Source: a delta proteobacterium MLS_D (GTDB lineage: Bacteria; Desulfobacterota; Syntrophia; Syntrophales; UBA2210). From it: a stretch of DNA of 64,000 nucleotides. Under the pieces are notes generated by a model, which worked only from the letters and a program-made list of their open reading frames with translations, searched no databases and was not told the origin of the DNA. The position numbers and the translations under genes are program-made. Positions 19,081-28,891 of this stretch are shown here, in pieces (the first letter of the stretch is position 1; each line of letters begins with the position of its first letter). The stretch spans positions 1 to 64,000 of the forward strand of contig LQBH01000013.1 of the NCBI GenBank assembly GCA_002030015.1. Direction: 5' to 3'.

Positions 19081-19228
19081 TCTGACAGTCCTGTCTTAGA
19101 TCCCGCCTCTCATTGTCACTTATACCGACGGCAGCTACGTTATTTTAAAGAGTACTTCGTTTTTCGATCGACCGCCAAACATTATCAGGCGATGCGGCGG
19201 TGGTTGAGATCATTGAGGGAAGGTTCTC

Positions 19229-21142
19229 GTGGCTTCGGAAAAGGAAATCACATCAACGGAAAAGTTGCTTGACGTCATACGCGGCGCCGAGAAGCAGGAA
19301 AGCGGAGCGGCGGATGAAGTAAAGGCGCGGGAGTCGCGTGAATCTCTTTTGACGGGGCGTTTTGCCAGGCAGAAGGGTGTCACCGTCGGTATTGACATCG
19401 GCTACTCGAGAATCCGCTTCGTCACCGTGTCGCAGAGTTCCCACAAACGGTGGAAACTTCTTGACTACGCGAGCTCCGCCATTCCAGCCGACATAGAAAA
19501 GGGGACGCCCGCGTTCACGGCATTCCTCAAGGAAAGTCTTGCGAAATACTGTGGGCCTCCCGGGAAAGTCGATCTGTGGGCCATGATGTCGGCGGCGAAC
19601 GTTGAAGTCCGCAATTTCACTGTTCCCGTGGTGGCGAAAAAAGAGCTTGAAAATGTTGTTTTCTGGTCGGCGAAGAAGGAACTCGACTTCAGCGAGTCGG
19701 AGAGCGTTTTCGACTACGAAGTGCAGGGTAAGATCGTCGAAAGCGGCATCGAAAAGCTGGGGATTCTCTTTTACACCGTTCCCCGGAAAAACGTCGAGGA
19801 CACAAGAGGGCTTTTTGCCGCGGCAGGGTATCCCCTGGCGGGACTGACCATTGCCCCGATGGCCCTTCAGAATATTTTCAGGACCGACTGGGTGCCGGCC
19901 CATGATCGTACCATTGCGTCGTTGTATATCGGGCGAGGGTGGTCGCGGATCGATATTTTTTCGGACGGCAATCTTGTCATGACGCGGGGTATCAAGGCCG
20001 GTATCAACAGCATGGTGGAATCGCTGGTCGACGAATATCCCGCATGGCGGCAAAGCGTGGACCGGGAGTCGTCTCATGCGGACGTTCCTGAGTCGGGTGA
20101 TGCCGTACTCGAACTGAGTGGTAATGGGCCGGTGGAAGAAGCACCAAACCTTGACCAGGCCCGACAACTCATAGAGCTGCTCAGTCCCGACTCGAAGCCG
20201 GAAACAGAACTTGCCGAACAGTTCGGGCTGACCGGTGAAGCGATTTTCACCCTGATTAAGCCCGCCTTGGAGCGTCTTGTGCGCCAGGTGGAGCGGACCT
20301 TTGAACATTATGTTGTTAACATGGGTCGAGAAGCGATAAGCGCCATTTACCTGTCCACGGCCATGAACGTCTGCCCGCCCATGAGCGACTATATGGCAGG
20401 CCAGCTCGATATGTCGTGCGACATTCTTGACCCACTCGACCCGTCCCACCCCTGGGTAGAAGAAGTGACGGCGGAAGAAACCGTTTCCGAACGATCAGCC
20501 TATGTTCCCGTGCTCGGGGTGGCCCTTTCGCATCAATCACGTACGCTGAACCTGATTTATACACAGGAAGATCAAAAACAGCGCAAAAAATACATGTTGG
20601 CAAATTATGTCGCCCTGGCCGTCATCGGCGTGCTTTTGTTGAGCGGTCTTGGTTGGTATGCGTGGTGCGATCGGGTGGTTGCGGGCAAGCAGGACCGTGT
20701 CGCACGTCTCGAACAACAGGTACAAAAGGGTATAGAAATCACTGAAGAATCAGTCAGAAACATGGTGGGCGATCTCAAACTGGAGCGGGAACGCGCGCGG
20801 GAAATGCGTGATCGGTACCTGTCGGCGGCTGTTTTCGGCGAAGTGTCGTCAGTGACTCCTGAAAAGATAAAGTTGATGAACATCAGAGCTGCTTTGGACG
20901 ACATGCCTGCCGGTGAAAAGGGCGGTTCCTCACGGGCTCCCCAACGGAACATGCTGATCGACGGTTTCGTAACGGGTGTTTCCGACACGCTGGACGCCGA
21001 TCTGATCGATTATGTCATGAATATTCAGTCGTCGCCGCTTTTCGAGCGGGTGGTCATCAATGCAAAGGTTCCTGAAACGATAGAGGGGCGGGAGGTCCTT
21101 CGCTTCACCCTGACGGCTTCCATGGAGGTGCCTTCAACGTGA
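19229..21142 (+). CDS. PilM-PilN fusion-like pilus inner-membrane platform protein (MshI-like)
   Basis: VTVGIDIGYSRIRFVTVS actin-like PilM N-terminus; TM LANYVALAVIGVLLLSGLGWYAW; PilN-like C-terminus; GTG-type start region. Confidence 0.82.
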   Translation: MASEKEITSTEKLLDVIRGAEKQESGAADEVKARESRESLLTGRFARQKGVTVGIDIGYSRIRFVTVSQSSHKRWKLLDYASSAIPADIEKGTPAFTAFLKESLAKYCGPPGKVDLWAMMSAANVEVRNFTVPVVAKKELENVVFWSAKKELDFSESESVFDYEVQGKIVESGIEKLGILFYTVPRKNVEDTRGLFAAAGYPLAGLTIAPMALQNIFRTDWVPAHDRTIASLYIGRGWSRIDIFSDGNLVMTRGIKAGINSMVESLVDEYPAWRQSVDRESSHADVPESGDAVLELSGNGPVEEAPNLDQARQLIELLSPDSKPETELAEQFGLTGEAIFTLIKPALERLVRQVERTFEHYVVNMGREAISAIYLSTAMNVCPPMSDYMAGQLDMSCDILDPLDPSHPWVEEVTAEETVSERSAYVPVLGVALSHQSRTLNLIYTQEDQKQRKKYMLANYVALAVIGVLLLSGLGWYAWCDRVVAGKQDRVARLEQQVQKGIEITEESVRNMVGDLKLERERAREMRDRYLSAAVFGEVSSVTPEKIKLMNIRAALDDMPAGEKGGSSRAPQRNMLIDGFVTGVSDTLDADLIDYVMNIQSSPLFERVVINAKVPETIEGREVLRFTLTASMEVPST

Positions 21143-21690
21143 TCAGCAGGAATGTTCAAAAAGTTGAATCGAGAAGCGGTATTTTTCTGATACTATTTCT
21201 CGGATTTCTGGTGCTCGTGCTGTTTTTCTTCCTATGGATCCGGCCACTAACGGCGATGTCTGAGAGGCTCGACAGGCGGGAGATGGAACTCAAGCTTCAC
21301 TATGAAAAACAGCAGCGCCTCGCGCCGGTGTATCAGCGTTTGGCAAATCGTGAGTTTCCTGCCGCTCTGGAGTCTCTGGAGGTTCCCGAAAGGGGCCCTC
21401 TGCCGGAGGTGGAGATTGCTTCCATTATTCCCTATTTCAGGATGATGGCACGGGATTCGGGACTCGTTATGCAGTCGGTGAATCCCCAGCTTGCCACCCT
21501 GGAAACGACGCCTGAATTTCTTGCCGTCGATGTCGAGATGGCAGGTAATTACCTGGCGTTCAGGGATTTTATTTTTGCGCTGGCAAAACTTCCTTACCTG
21601 GGCGGTATCGAAAAGATTTCCGTGCAGCAGGTGGGAAAGGGGGCCGATGACAAGGAGATTTCAATGAAACTCTGGCTCATCATCGGCTGA
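21139..21690 (+). CDS. PilO/GspM/MshJ-like protein
   Basis: Short N-terminus, single TM, coiled coil, position after PilM/N and before the secretin. Confidence 0.7.
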   Translation: MISRNVQKVESRSGIFLILFLGFLVLVLFFFLWIRPLTAMSERLDRREMELKLHYEKQQRLAPVYQRLANREFPAALESLEVPERGPLPEVEIASIIPYFRMMARDSGLVMQSVNPQLATLETTPEFLAVDVEMAGNYLAFRDFIFALAKLPYLGGIEKISVQQVGKGADDKEISMKLWLIIG

Positions 21691-21735
21691 TAAGCGGGAA
21701 CTAGTGCATCCAATTTCCTGAAAAGGTTCCGGACA

Positions 21736-22248
21736 TTGAAGAATATTAGCAAACGAGAAAAAATTATTCTGGCCGTCGTGGGAGTTGTTCTTCTATATGG
21801 TCTTTTTGATATTTTCATACTGCAGGGGGGTACACACAATCCGCCGACGGCCGGTCCGGTGAACGTGGAACAGCAGCTGAGGGAGACGGATGAGCTTGTC
21901 GTCTCCGCCACGTCCGCACTCAATGAAAGCGAACTTGCCACCGTCGATGTCTATATCATTGAGAGGGCAGAAAGAGCATGGCCGCGGGATCCATTTTTTG
22001 TCGGGATGCCCACGGAACGCATTGAGACGGCTGAGGGCGATAAAGCGCTTCGCGTGACCTTTACCTATTCGGGATTCATAGAGATGGGAGCAGCACAGAT
22101 GGCTATAATAAACGGTGTCGATTACCAGGTTGGAGAGGATCTTGAGATACCCGGTTACGTTCTGCGCAGCATAAGTCCTCAACAGGTCGTCATTGAGCAC
22201 AAGGAACTACGGCAGCGTGTTACCGTACCCTTCAGGGAGGATTATTAG
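21736..22248 (+). CDS. Small bitopic protein in PilP/MshK position
   Basis: Single N-terminal TM; C-terminal INGVDYQVGEDLEIPGYVLRSISPQQVVIEHKELRQRVTVPF resembles GspC/PilP/MshK pilot domains; TTG start. Confidence 0.65.
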   Translation: MKNISKREKIILAVVGVVLLYGLFDIFILQGGTHNPPTAGPVNVEQQLRETDELVVSATSALNESELATVDVYIIERAERAWPRDPFFVGMPTERIETAEGDKALRVTFTYSGFIEMGAAQMAIINGVDYQVGEDLEIPGYVLRSISPQQVVIEHKELRQRVTVPFREDY

Positions 22249-22250
22249 AA

Positions 22251-23888
22251 ATGACAGCAGGGAGGCCGGCATACAAAGGCTTTCAACTGAAAGCAGCGGA
22301 TGGGAAATGTAAAACGGGGGTAATTGCCGTTCTCGCGGTCTGCGTATCATTACTTTTCTTATGTGCGGGATGCGGACCGAAAAAGGAACTGGCGAAGGAT
22401 CCCTTCTTTGAAGAGTGGGATCTCAAAGCTGAACAGAGTGAGGGAAAATCGCCGAAGGCACGCGAACGGGTTCACGCCATTCCCGGTGACCCTTCGGAAT
22501 CGATCATGGAAGAGGCCGAGCAGCTCAAGAAAATGGATGAAAAGGATCTTCCACGAATGAAGGTGACCCTCAAAATGAGAAACGCCGATGTTCCCACGGT
22601 TCTTCGGGCGCTGGCGCGGGCGGCCGACCAGAACATCCTGATGAGAACGGAAGTAACGGGGACGGTGAGCGTCGATTTCGAAGATGTTCCATGGGACGAG
22701 GCCTTTGTGAGCATCCTCCGTTCCCGCGGGTTGAGTTACCTCTGGGAGGGCGATATCATTCGCGTGGCGACTTTCGAGTGCCTCGAAAACGATCTCAAGT
22801 GGCAGGATATTCGTGAAAAACGCATACAGCAGCAGATTATGCAGAGCCGTATGGCGCCGCTCCATACCATGGCAATCCCCGTGGACTATGCCGATGCGAA
22901 AAAACTTAGAGAAAACCTGATTGAATTCCTGACAAAAAAGGAAGAGGGCGAGCCCTACGGTTCTATTCGAGTGAACGAACACACCAATTCGCTGATTGTT
23001 CAGGCGACGCGCGCCGATCTCGAACGCATCGTCCCGCTGATCGACAAGATGGATCAGCCTACGGCCCAGATCCGTATCGAGGCCACGATAGTCGAAACGA
23101 CAAGCGACATGGCGCGGGATCTTGGCGTTCGGTGGGGAGGTCTCTACCGAAACGTTGCAGGCAGCAGGGATTACTGGATCACCCCCGGCGGCACGGGTGG
23201 GACCACGCCGTCAGATCCGGCGAGTGGCGGATATACGCCGACCGACGGCAGCTCCCGGGGGCTGAGCGGCCAGGGCATGGGCGTTAATTTCCCGGCGAGT
23301 TCAAGCGCCATGCAAGCGGCCGGCGGTTTCGGATCGCTGGGTCTCATGTACGGAACGATCGGGGGCAGTATCCTTGAACTGCAACTTCAGGCGTTGCAGA
23401 GCGAGGGGAAATTGAACATTCTTTCCCGGCCTTCGATCACGACGCTGGACAACCAGATGGCCTTTACGGAAAACGGGCAAAGAGTTCCCTTCGTGACCAT
23501 CGACGAGGACGGTGACCAGACGGTGGAATTCGAAGACGCGGTGCTCCGGCTGGAAATCACGCCTCACGTTATTGATGATGACACCATGAAAATGAAAATC
23601 CTCATCAAGAAGGACGAAGTGGATTTTAGCGTTGATGTCAGGGGTAACCCCGGCATCATCAAGAAACAGACCGACACTACCCTGATCGTCAACAACGGCG
23701 AAACGATTGTCATTTCGGGCCTGAGTAAACAACAGAACCGGAACAGCGATGCGGGTGTTCCCTGGTTGAATGAAATTCCCGTTCTGGGCTGGCTGTTTAA
23801 AAGCCAGGGACGAAGCCAGTCGATGGAAGAAGTGTTGATCTTCATCACGCCGCGCATATTGGAAACTGAGGGGGGCGCCGCCGGTTGA
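22251..23888 (+). CDS. Type IV pilus/MSHA secretin (PilQ/MshL-like)
   Basis: Lipoprotein-like N-terminus; STN-type and secretin domains; SRPSITTLDNQMAFTENGQRVPF; VPWLNEIPVLGWLFKS. Confidence 0.9.
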   Translation: MTAGRPAYKGFQLKAADGKCKTGVIAVLAVCVSLLFLCAGCGPKKELAKDPFFEEWDLKAEQSEGKSPKARERVHAIPGDPSESIMEEAEQLKKMDEKDLPRMKVTLKMRNADVPTVLRALARAADQNILMRTEVTGTVSVDFEDVPWDEAFVSILRSRGLSYLWEGDIIRVATFECLENDLKWQDIREKRIQQQIMQSRMAPLHTMAIPVDYADAKKLRENLIEFLTKKEEGEPYGSIRVNEHTNSLIVQATRADLERIVPLIDKMDQPTAQIRIEATIVETTSDMARDLGVRWGGLYRNVAGSRDYWITPGGTGGTTPSDPASGGYTPTDGSSRGLSGQGMGVNFPASSSAMQAAGGFGSLGLMYGTIGGSILELQLQALQSEGKLNILSRPSITTLDNQMAFTENGQRVPFVTIDEDGDQTVEFEDAVLRLEITPHVIDDDTMKMKILIKKDEVDFSVDVRGNPGIIKKQTDTTLIVNNGETIVISGLSKQQNRNSDAGVPWLNEIPVLGWLFKSQGRSQSMEEVLIFITPRILETEGGAAG

Positions 23889-23932
23889 GGTGACGGAGAA
23901 AGGTCGACGCGGAAGCGCAGAGATCAAGGGCC

Positions 23933-25666
23933 ATGGAATATTATCGAATTCTTAACCTGACCAGAGAGCCCTTTTCCAGCTCACCGGAACCGGATTTTTT
24001 CTATGAATCCCGGCAGCACGTGGAGTGCCTGCAGAAGCTGGAACTGGCACTGAGGCTTCGCCGGGGGTTAAGTGTCATCATTGGGCACGTGGGCGCCGGA
24101 AAGACGACTCTGTCGCGCCAGCTTATACGGAAATTCGCTTCGGATCCCGAAGTGGAAACTCACCTCATGCTCGATCCCCATTTCAGTACGGAAATGGAAT
24201 TTCTGGCATACGTGGCGGGGCTTTTCGGAGTCGCCGGAGATGACGATGGTTCGCCCGCCAGTGCATGGCAGCTGCGGGAGCGCATCAAGAACTATCTCTT
24301 TCAACAGGCTGTTGAGCGGGGCAGACTGGTGGTACTTATCATAGATGAGGGACAGAAAATTCCCGATTTTGCCATGGAAAGTCTCCGTGAATTTCTGAAC
24401 TATGAAACAAATGAACAGAAGCTCCTGCAAATAGCCATATTCGGCCAGGAGGAATTCCGTGAGAATCTCAAGTGTCATCCCGGTTTCGCCGACAGGGTGA
24501 ACCTGACATATTACTTGGGACCGCTCAACTATAAGGATACCTGTGCCATGGTTCACTTCCGTATTCATAAGGCCGCGGATGTGAACCGGGATGATGTGTC
24601 GATACGTTTTACCGGTCCGGCCCTGCGGGTCATTTACCGTGAAACGGGTGGGTACCCACGCAGAATCGTTCTACTGTGTCACCAGGTTCTGCTGGCCATG
24701 ATCATCAAGAACAAGACAAAAGTGAACCGGCGACTGGTGAAATCAGTCATTTACGGGATGAAGGATCACTTCCGCAGATCACCGCTCCTCACGCCGGCGA
24801 GGGTTTCACTTGCGGTGATACTCGTCGTCATCGCGGGGGCGGGCGTGTTTTACGGTTTGTACGGACACCGCTTTTCTCCCCCTGACGGGGGGTTTTTATT
24901 GAATTCCCGGGACAGGGCGGCGGGTGACGGTGCCAGAAATTCTGATTATGCCAGTCCGGGATCAATCGCCCTGATAGCTCAGGGTGATGAAGAAATGGAA
25001 CATTCATTTACCGCGGTGGAGGAATCGGACCGGAATGCAGGCGATGATTTCCCGGTGGCATATGCCGGTGAGCGGCATTCATCAGTGGAAGACGTGATCA
25101 GCAACGAAACTGATGATACCAAGAATATTGAGGATAAAGAAACGGTCACTTCGCGTGACGATGACCGTTCAGTAGATGCCGGGCAGTTAGAACCACCCGC
25201 TGTGCTGGGAACCGTTCGTGTCGTCAGGAATCAGTTTGTGTGCCGCATGTTGCGCGATGTTTACGGCGTCTGTAACGACAGTCTGAAAAAGGCCTTCAGT
25301 AAAGAAAACCCTCATATAGAAAACCTCGATCGCGTTATAGAAGGGCAGCTTGTTACGATGCCGGCCCTGCCCGACCGGCGATCCGACGTATATCGAAACG
25401 GTAGCTGGGTCAGCGTCGGCGAGGAGTTGTCACTGGATGACGCCTACAAACATCGTCGGATGTATGGACGATCTGCTTCGGAACTGCGGATTCTTCCCTA
25501 CTGGACGGCGGAAGAGGGGTTCCGCTTTTTGGTAATACTCGGTCGGCGATTTGACGACACTGAAGATGCTCAAAGGGCTTTGTCAAGGCTTTCTCCCGAA
25601 ATGGCCGGCGAAGCCAGGGTAGTTGAAACCTGGCCGGAAAACGCAGTGTTCTTCGGGAACTGGTAG
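23933..25666 (+). CDS. ExeA/GspA/MshM-like AAA ATPase with C-terminal extracytoplasmic region
   Basis: MEYYRILNLTREPFSSSPEPDFFYES..VIIGHVGAGKTTLSRQL; TM near residue 295; LysM-like and SPOR-like C-terminal segments. Confidence 0.85.
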   Translation: MEYYRILNLTREPFSSSPEPDFFYESRQHVECLQKLELALRLRRGLSVIIGHVGAGKTTLSRQLIRKFASDPEVETHLMLDPHFSTEMEFLAYVAGLFGVAGDDDGSPASAWQLRERIKNYLFQQAVERGRLVVLIIDEGQKIPDFAMESLREFLNYETNEQKLLQIAIFGQEEFRENLKCHPGFADRVNLTYYLGPLNYKDTCAMVHFRIHKAADVNRDDVSIRFTGPALRVIYRETGGYPRRIVLLCHQVLLAMIIKNKTKVNRRLVKSVIYGMKDHFRRSPLLTPARVSLAVILVVIAGAGVFYGLYGHRFSPPDGGFLLNSRDRAAGDGARNSDYASPGSIALIAQGDEEMEHSFTAVEESDRNAGDDFPVAYAGERHSSVEDVISNETDDTKNIEDKETVTSRDDDRSVDAGQLEPPAVLGTVRVVRNQFVCRMLRDVYGVCNDSLKKAFSKENPHIENLDRVIEGQLVTMPALPDRRSDVYRNGSWVSVGEELSLDDAYKHRRMYGRSASELRILPYWTAEEGFRFLVILGRRFDDTEDAQRALSRLSPEMAGEARVVETWPENAVFFGNW

Positions 25667-25758
25667 CTGCTCGCCGGCGCTCGGCGTTTTTATTGGCGTG
25701 TTCGCCGGATTCGGCAAAAACAATTATTGTTAAAGGCACAGAGCAAAGGGGACGGAAG

Positions 25759-27477
25759 GTGAGAATTCGCAAACGGTTGGGCGAGATGCTGATGGAGGCG
25801 GGGCTCATCGATGATGAGCAGCTCAGGCGGGCCCTGGCGGGACAAAAAAAGGCACACCTCAAGTTGGGCCAATACCTTATAAAAGAAAATATCCTGACAG
25901 AGGAGCAGATTATAGAGCAAATCAGCCTCCAGCTGAAAATTCCAAAGTATGATCCGGCTTCCTATCCTGTCGATACAAGCCTGGCGACGCTTATGCCCTT
26001 CGATATGGCGCAGAAAAACCAGGTCGTACCGGTGCGAAAACGGTTCAACCTGCTTACTGTTGCCATGGTTGATCCCATGGACATGACCGCCATTGATGCC
26101 GTTGAAGATCATACAAAACTTGAAGTGGAAGCGGTGGTTTGCTCAGAACGGGAATTTGGGGAATTGTTGAGCGCAACTTACGGCACGCAGTCAGGCATGA
26201 GTGAGTTGATGGAAACCATGGGCGATATCACGGTCGATATGCAGCCCGAAGAACAGCAGGCGGAAGCCGATCTCAAGGTAAGCTCGCTGCAGAACATGGC
26301 GGAAGAGGCGCCCGTCATCCGCCTGGTGAACTCAATTATAGCCCAGGCCGTTAGAGAAAAAGCCAGCGACGTTCATATCAGCCCGGAGGAAAAATCCGTA
26401 TCGCTGCGTTTTCGAATCGACGGAAACCTGGTGGAAATGCCGGCACCTCCAAAAGCCATGGTGTTGCCCATAATATCGCGCATCAAAATTCTTTCCCGCA
26501 TGGACATAGCCATGTCCCGAATTCCACAGGACGGCCGTTTCACCGTCAAGATCGATAACAAGGAAGTCAATGTGAGGGCGTCGGTTCTGCCAACCATATA
26601 TGGCGAGAACCTGGTCTTGCGTCTTCTCGACATGGGGGCCGGGGTATACTCACTCGAACGTCTCGGCATGTCTCCCGAGGATCAGAAAAAAATAATTCGG
26701 GCGAGTAACAGTCCCTATGGCATGATTCTCAGCACGGGTCCGACCGGTAGCGGCAAGAGCACGAGTCTTTACTCAATATTGAAGCTGGTGGCTTCTCCCG
26801 AAATAAATGTTATCACGCTGGAAGATCCCGTGGAGTATCGCGTGAGCGGCATCCGCCAGGTGCAGTTGAACAGGAAAGCGGGGATGACCTTCGCCAGCGG
26901 CCTTCGGTCAATTCTTCGCCAGGATCCCGATGTGATTATGATTGGTGAGATACGAGACGGAGAAACGGCCGGAATTGCGACCCAGGCGGCACTGACAGGT
27001 CACCGCGTTCTCAGCACTGTTCACACGAATGATTCGGCGGGTGCGGTTACGCGTCTCATCGACATGGGGATAGAACCATTTCTTGTTTCTACGGTGCTCC
27101 TTGTGTCGTTCGCCCAGCGTCTACTGAGAACGGTCTGCCCTTACTGCAAGGAGCCTTACCGGCCCCCGGAAGAAGCTCTCGCGGCGTGGGGGCTGGACAA
27201 GGTGGAGAATCCCAACTTTATGCGGGGGCGAGGCTGCGAAAAATGTATGAACACCGGTTATCGCGGCCGGACCGGTGTTTTTGAAGTGCTTTTGATCGAC
27301 GATGATATTCAGGAAATGGTTCTTCACGGCAGCTCAGCCCAGGAAATCACCCGCGCAGCCGTGGCGGCGGGAAAACTTCGCACGCTGAAAAAAGATGCCG
27401 CCGACAAAGTGGCCAGGGGTATTACGACCCTGGAGGAAGCGGCGGCCAAGGTAATGAACGTCAATGAACAACTGTAG
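25759..27477 (+). CDS. GspE/PilB/MshE-type assembly ATPase with MshEN domain
   Basis: RLGEMLMEAGLIDDEQLRRALAGQ MshEN motif; GPTGSGKSTSLYSIL Walker A; CX2C..CX2C zinc motif; GTG start proposed (ORF opens at 25693). Confidence 0.93.
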   Translation: MRIRKRLGEMLMEAGLIDDEQLRRALAGQKKAHLKLGQYLIKENILTEEQIIEQISLQLKIPKYDPASYPVDTSLATLMPFDMAQKNQVVPVRKRFNLLTVAMVDPMDMTAIDAVEDHTKLEVEAVVCSEREFGELLSATYGTQSGMSELMETMGDITVDMQPEEQQAEADLKVSSLQNMAEEAPVIRLVNSIIAQAVREKASDVHISPEEKSVSLRFRIDGNLVEMPAPPKAMVLPIISRIKILSRMDIAMSRIPQDGRFTVKIDNKEVNVRASVLPTIYGENLVLRLLDMGAGVYSLERLGMSPEDQKKIIRASNSPYGMILSTGPTGSGKSTSLYSILKLVASPEINVITLEDPVEYRVSGIRQVQLNRKAGMTFASGLRSILRQDPDVIMIGEIRDGETAGIATQAALTGHRVLSTVHTNDSAGAVTRLIDMGIEPFLVSTVLLVSFAQRLLRTVCPYCKEPYRPPEEALAAWGLDKVENPNFMRGRGCEKCMNTGYRGRTGVFEVLLIDDDIQEMVLHGSSAQEITRAAVAAGKLRTLKKDAADKVARGITTLEEAAAKVMNVNEQL

Positions 27478-27574
27478 CTAGGAGCGGATGATTATTCGGG
27501 GACGGTGTGAAAATAGCAACGGTGCGTTCCGGCCGGTTATCCATTTTTCGATACCATATTAATCGGGAGAAATT

Positions 27575-28795
27575 ATGCCCACCTATTCGTATAAAGCAAT
27601 CAGCCAGAGTGGTTCTGCAGTGTCGGGAGTAATAGAGGCCGATTCCGTCAAAACCGCTGAACTTATGTTGAACAACCAGGGGTTTATTCCTTCAAAGGTC
27701 GAGGAAGCCCGGAAGGGAGGCGCCGATTCATTCTTCCAGAAGATAGTTCTGAGCCTGACGCCGGTGAAGATGGAAGAAATAATTCTCATGACGAGACAGC
27801 TCCGGACGATGCTGGCTGCGGGGCTTTCCATGATACAGATGCTTGATATTCTCGAGAACCAGTTACAGAACGAACGATTGAAAAATATGATAGCCGCGAT
27901 TTCCATGGACATCAAAACGGGCAGCTCCCTTACAGAGGCGTTCCGTAAACACGAGAAGATTCTCTCGCCGTTGTACGTGAACATGCTGCATGCGGGAGAG
28001 ACAAGCGGGACGTTGACGGAAGTACTGGAACGCCTTATCTATCTCCTGGAACACGAGCACAAAGTAAAATCCGATATTAAGGGAGCGCTCCAGTATCCCA
28101 AAATCGTCCTGGGTGCATTGGGAATCGCCTTTTTTGTCCTCCTCACGTTCGTCATTCCCACTTTTGTTGGCATCTTCGCATCCGCCGGACTCGAACTTCC
28201 CCTGCCCACGAAAATAGCCCTGGGACTGTATCACCTGTTGAGCAATTACTGGTATGTTTTCATCATCGTTATCATAGCCGGTATAGTTGCGTACCGTCAG
28301 TACATGAAAACAACTGCGGGTCGGCTTGTTCGCGATTCTCTGTTATTGCGTGTTCCCGTTATCGGGTCCCTGATGCAGAAGGCCGCGATGAGTCGTTTCG
28401 CCAGTATCTTTTCGATATTGCAGGCAAGCGGTATATCGGTGCTTGTTTCTTTGGATATACTCGTAGGGACCATCGGCAACGAGGCGATCGCCCGGGAGTT
28501 TCGTCGAATAAAGTCGTTACTGGAAGAAGGAAGAGGATTGTCGAGTCCGCTCCGTTCGGCTAAATACTTTACGCCCATGGTGGTCGACATGGTAGCCGTG
28601 GGAGAGGAGACGGGCGCGCTCGACGAGATGCTGCACCAGGTAGCCGTTCATTACGACGACGAAGTGGAATTCGCGGTAAAGCGGCTTTCCGCTGCGCTCG
28701 GCCCCATACTTATCGTCGGCCTCGCTGTCGTAGTTGGGTTTTTCGCCCTGGCCATCTTTCTGCCCATGTGGGATCTGACGAAAGTTGTCCGGTAA
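27575..28795 (+). CDS. GspF/PilC/MshG inner membrane platform protein
   Basis: MPTYSYKAISQSGSAVSGVIEADS; GspF repeats; TM pattern. Confidence 0.93.
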   Translation: MPTYSYKAISQSGSAVSGVIEADSVKTAELMLNNQGFIPSKVEEARKGGADSFFQKIVLSLTPVKMEEIILMTRQLRTMLAAGLSMIQMLDILENQLQNERLKNMIAAISMDIKTGSSLTEAFRKHEKILSPLYVNMLHAGETSGTLTEVLERLIYLLEHEHKVKSDIKGALQYPKIVLGALGIAFFVLLTFVIPTFVGIFASAGLELPLPTKIALGLYHLLSNYWYVFIIVIIAGIVAYRQYMKTTAGRLVRDSLLLRVPVIGSLMQKAAMSRFASIFSILQASGISVLVSLDILVGTIGNEAIAREFRRIKSLLEEGRGLSSPLRSAKYFTPMVVDMVAVGEETGALDEMLHQVAVHYDDEVEFAVKRLSAALGPILIVGLAVVVGFFALAIFLPMWDLTKVVR

Positions 28796-28891
28796 GAAAC
28801 ATTCGCACCGGCCGGATCGTTGTAGAAATCACCGACAGCACCAACCGATCTGCGGGACTGTACCGACGAAACGGAAAGAACACCCTGTTTC

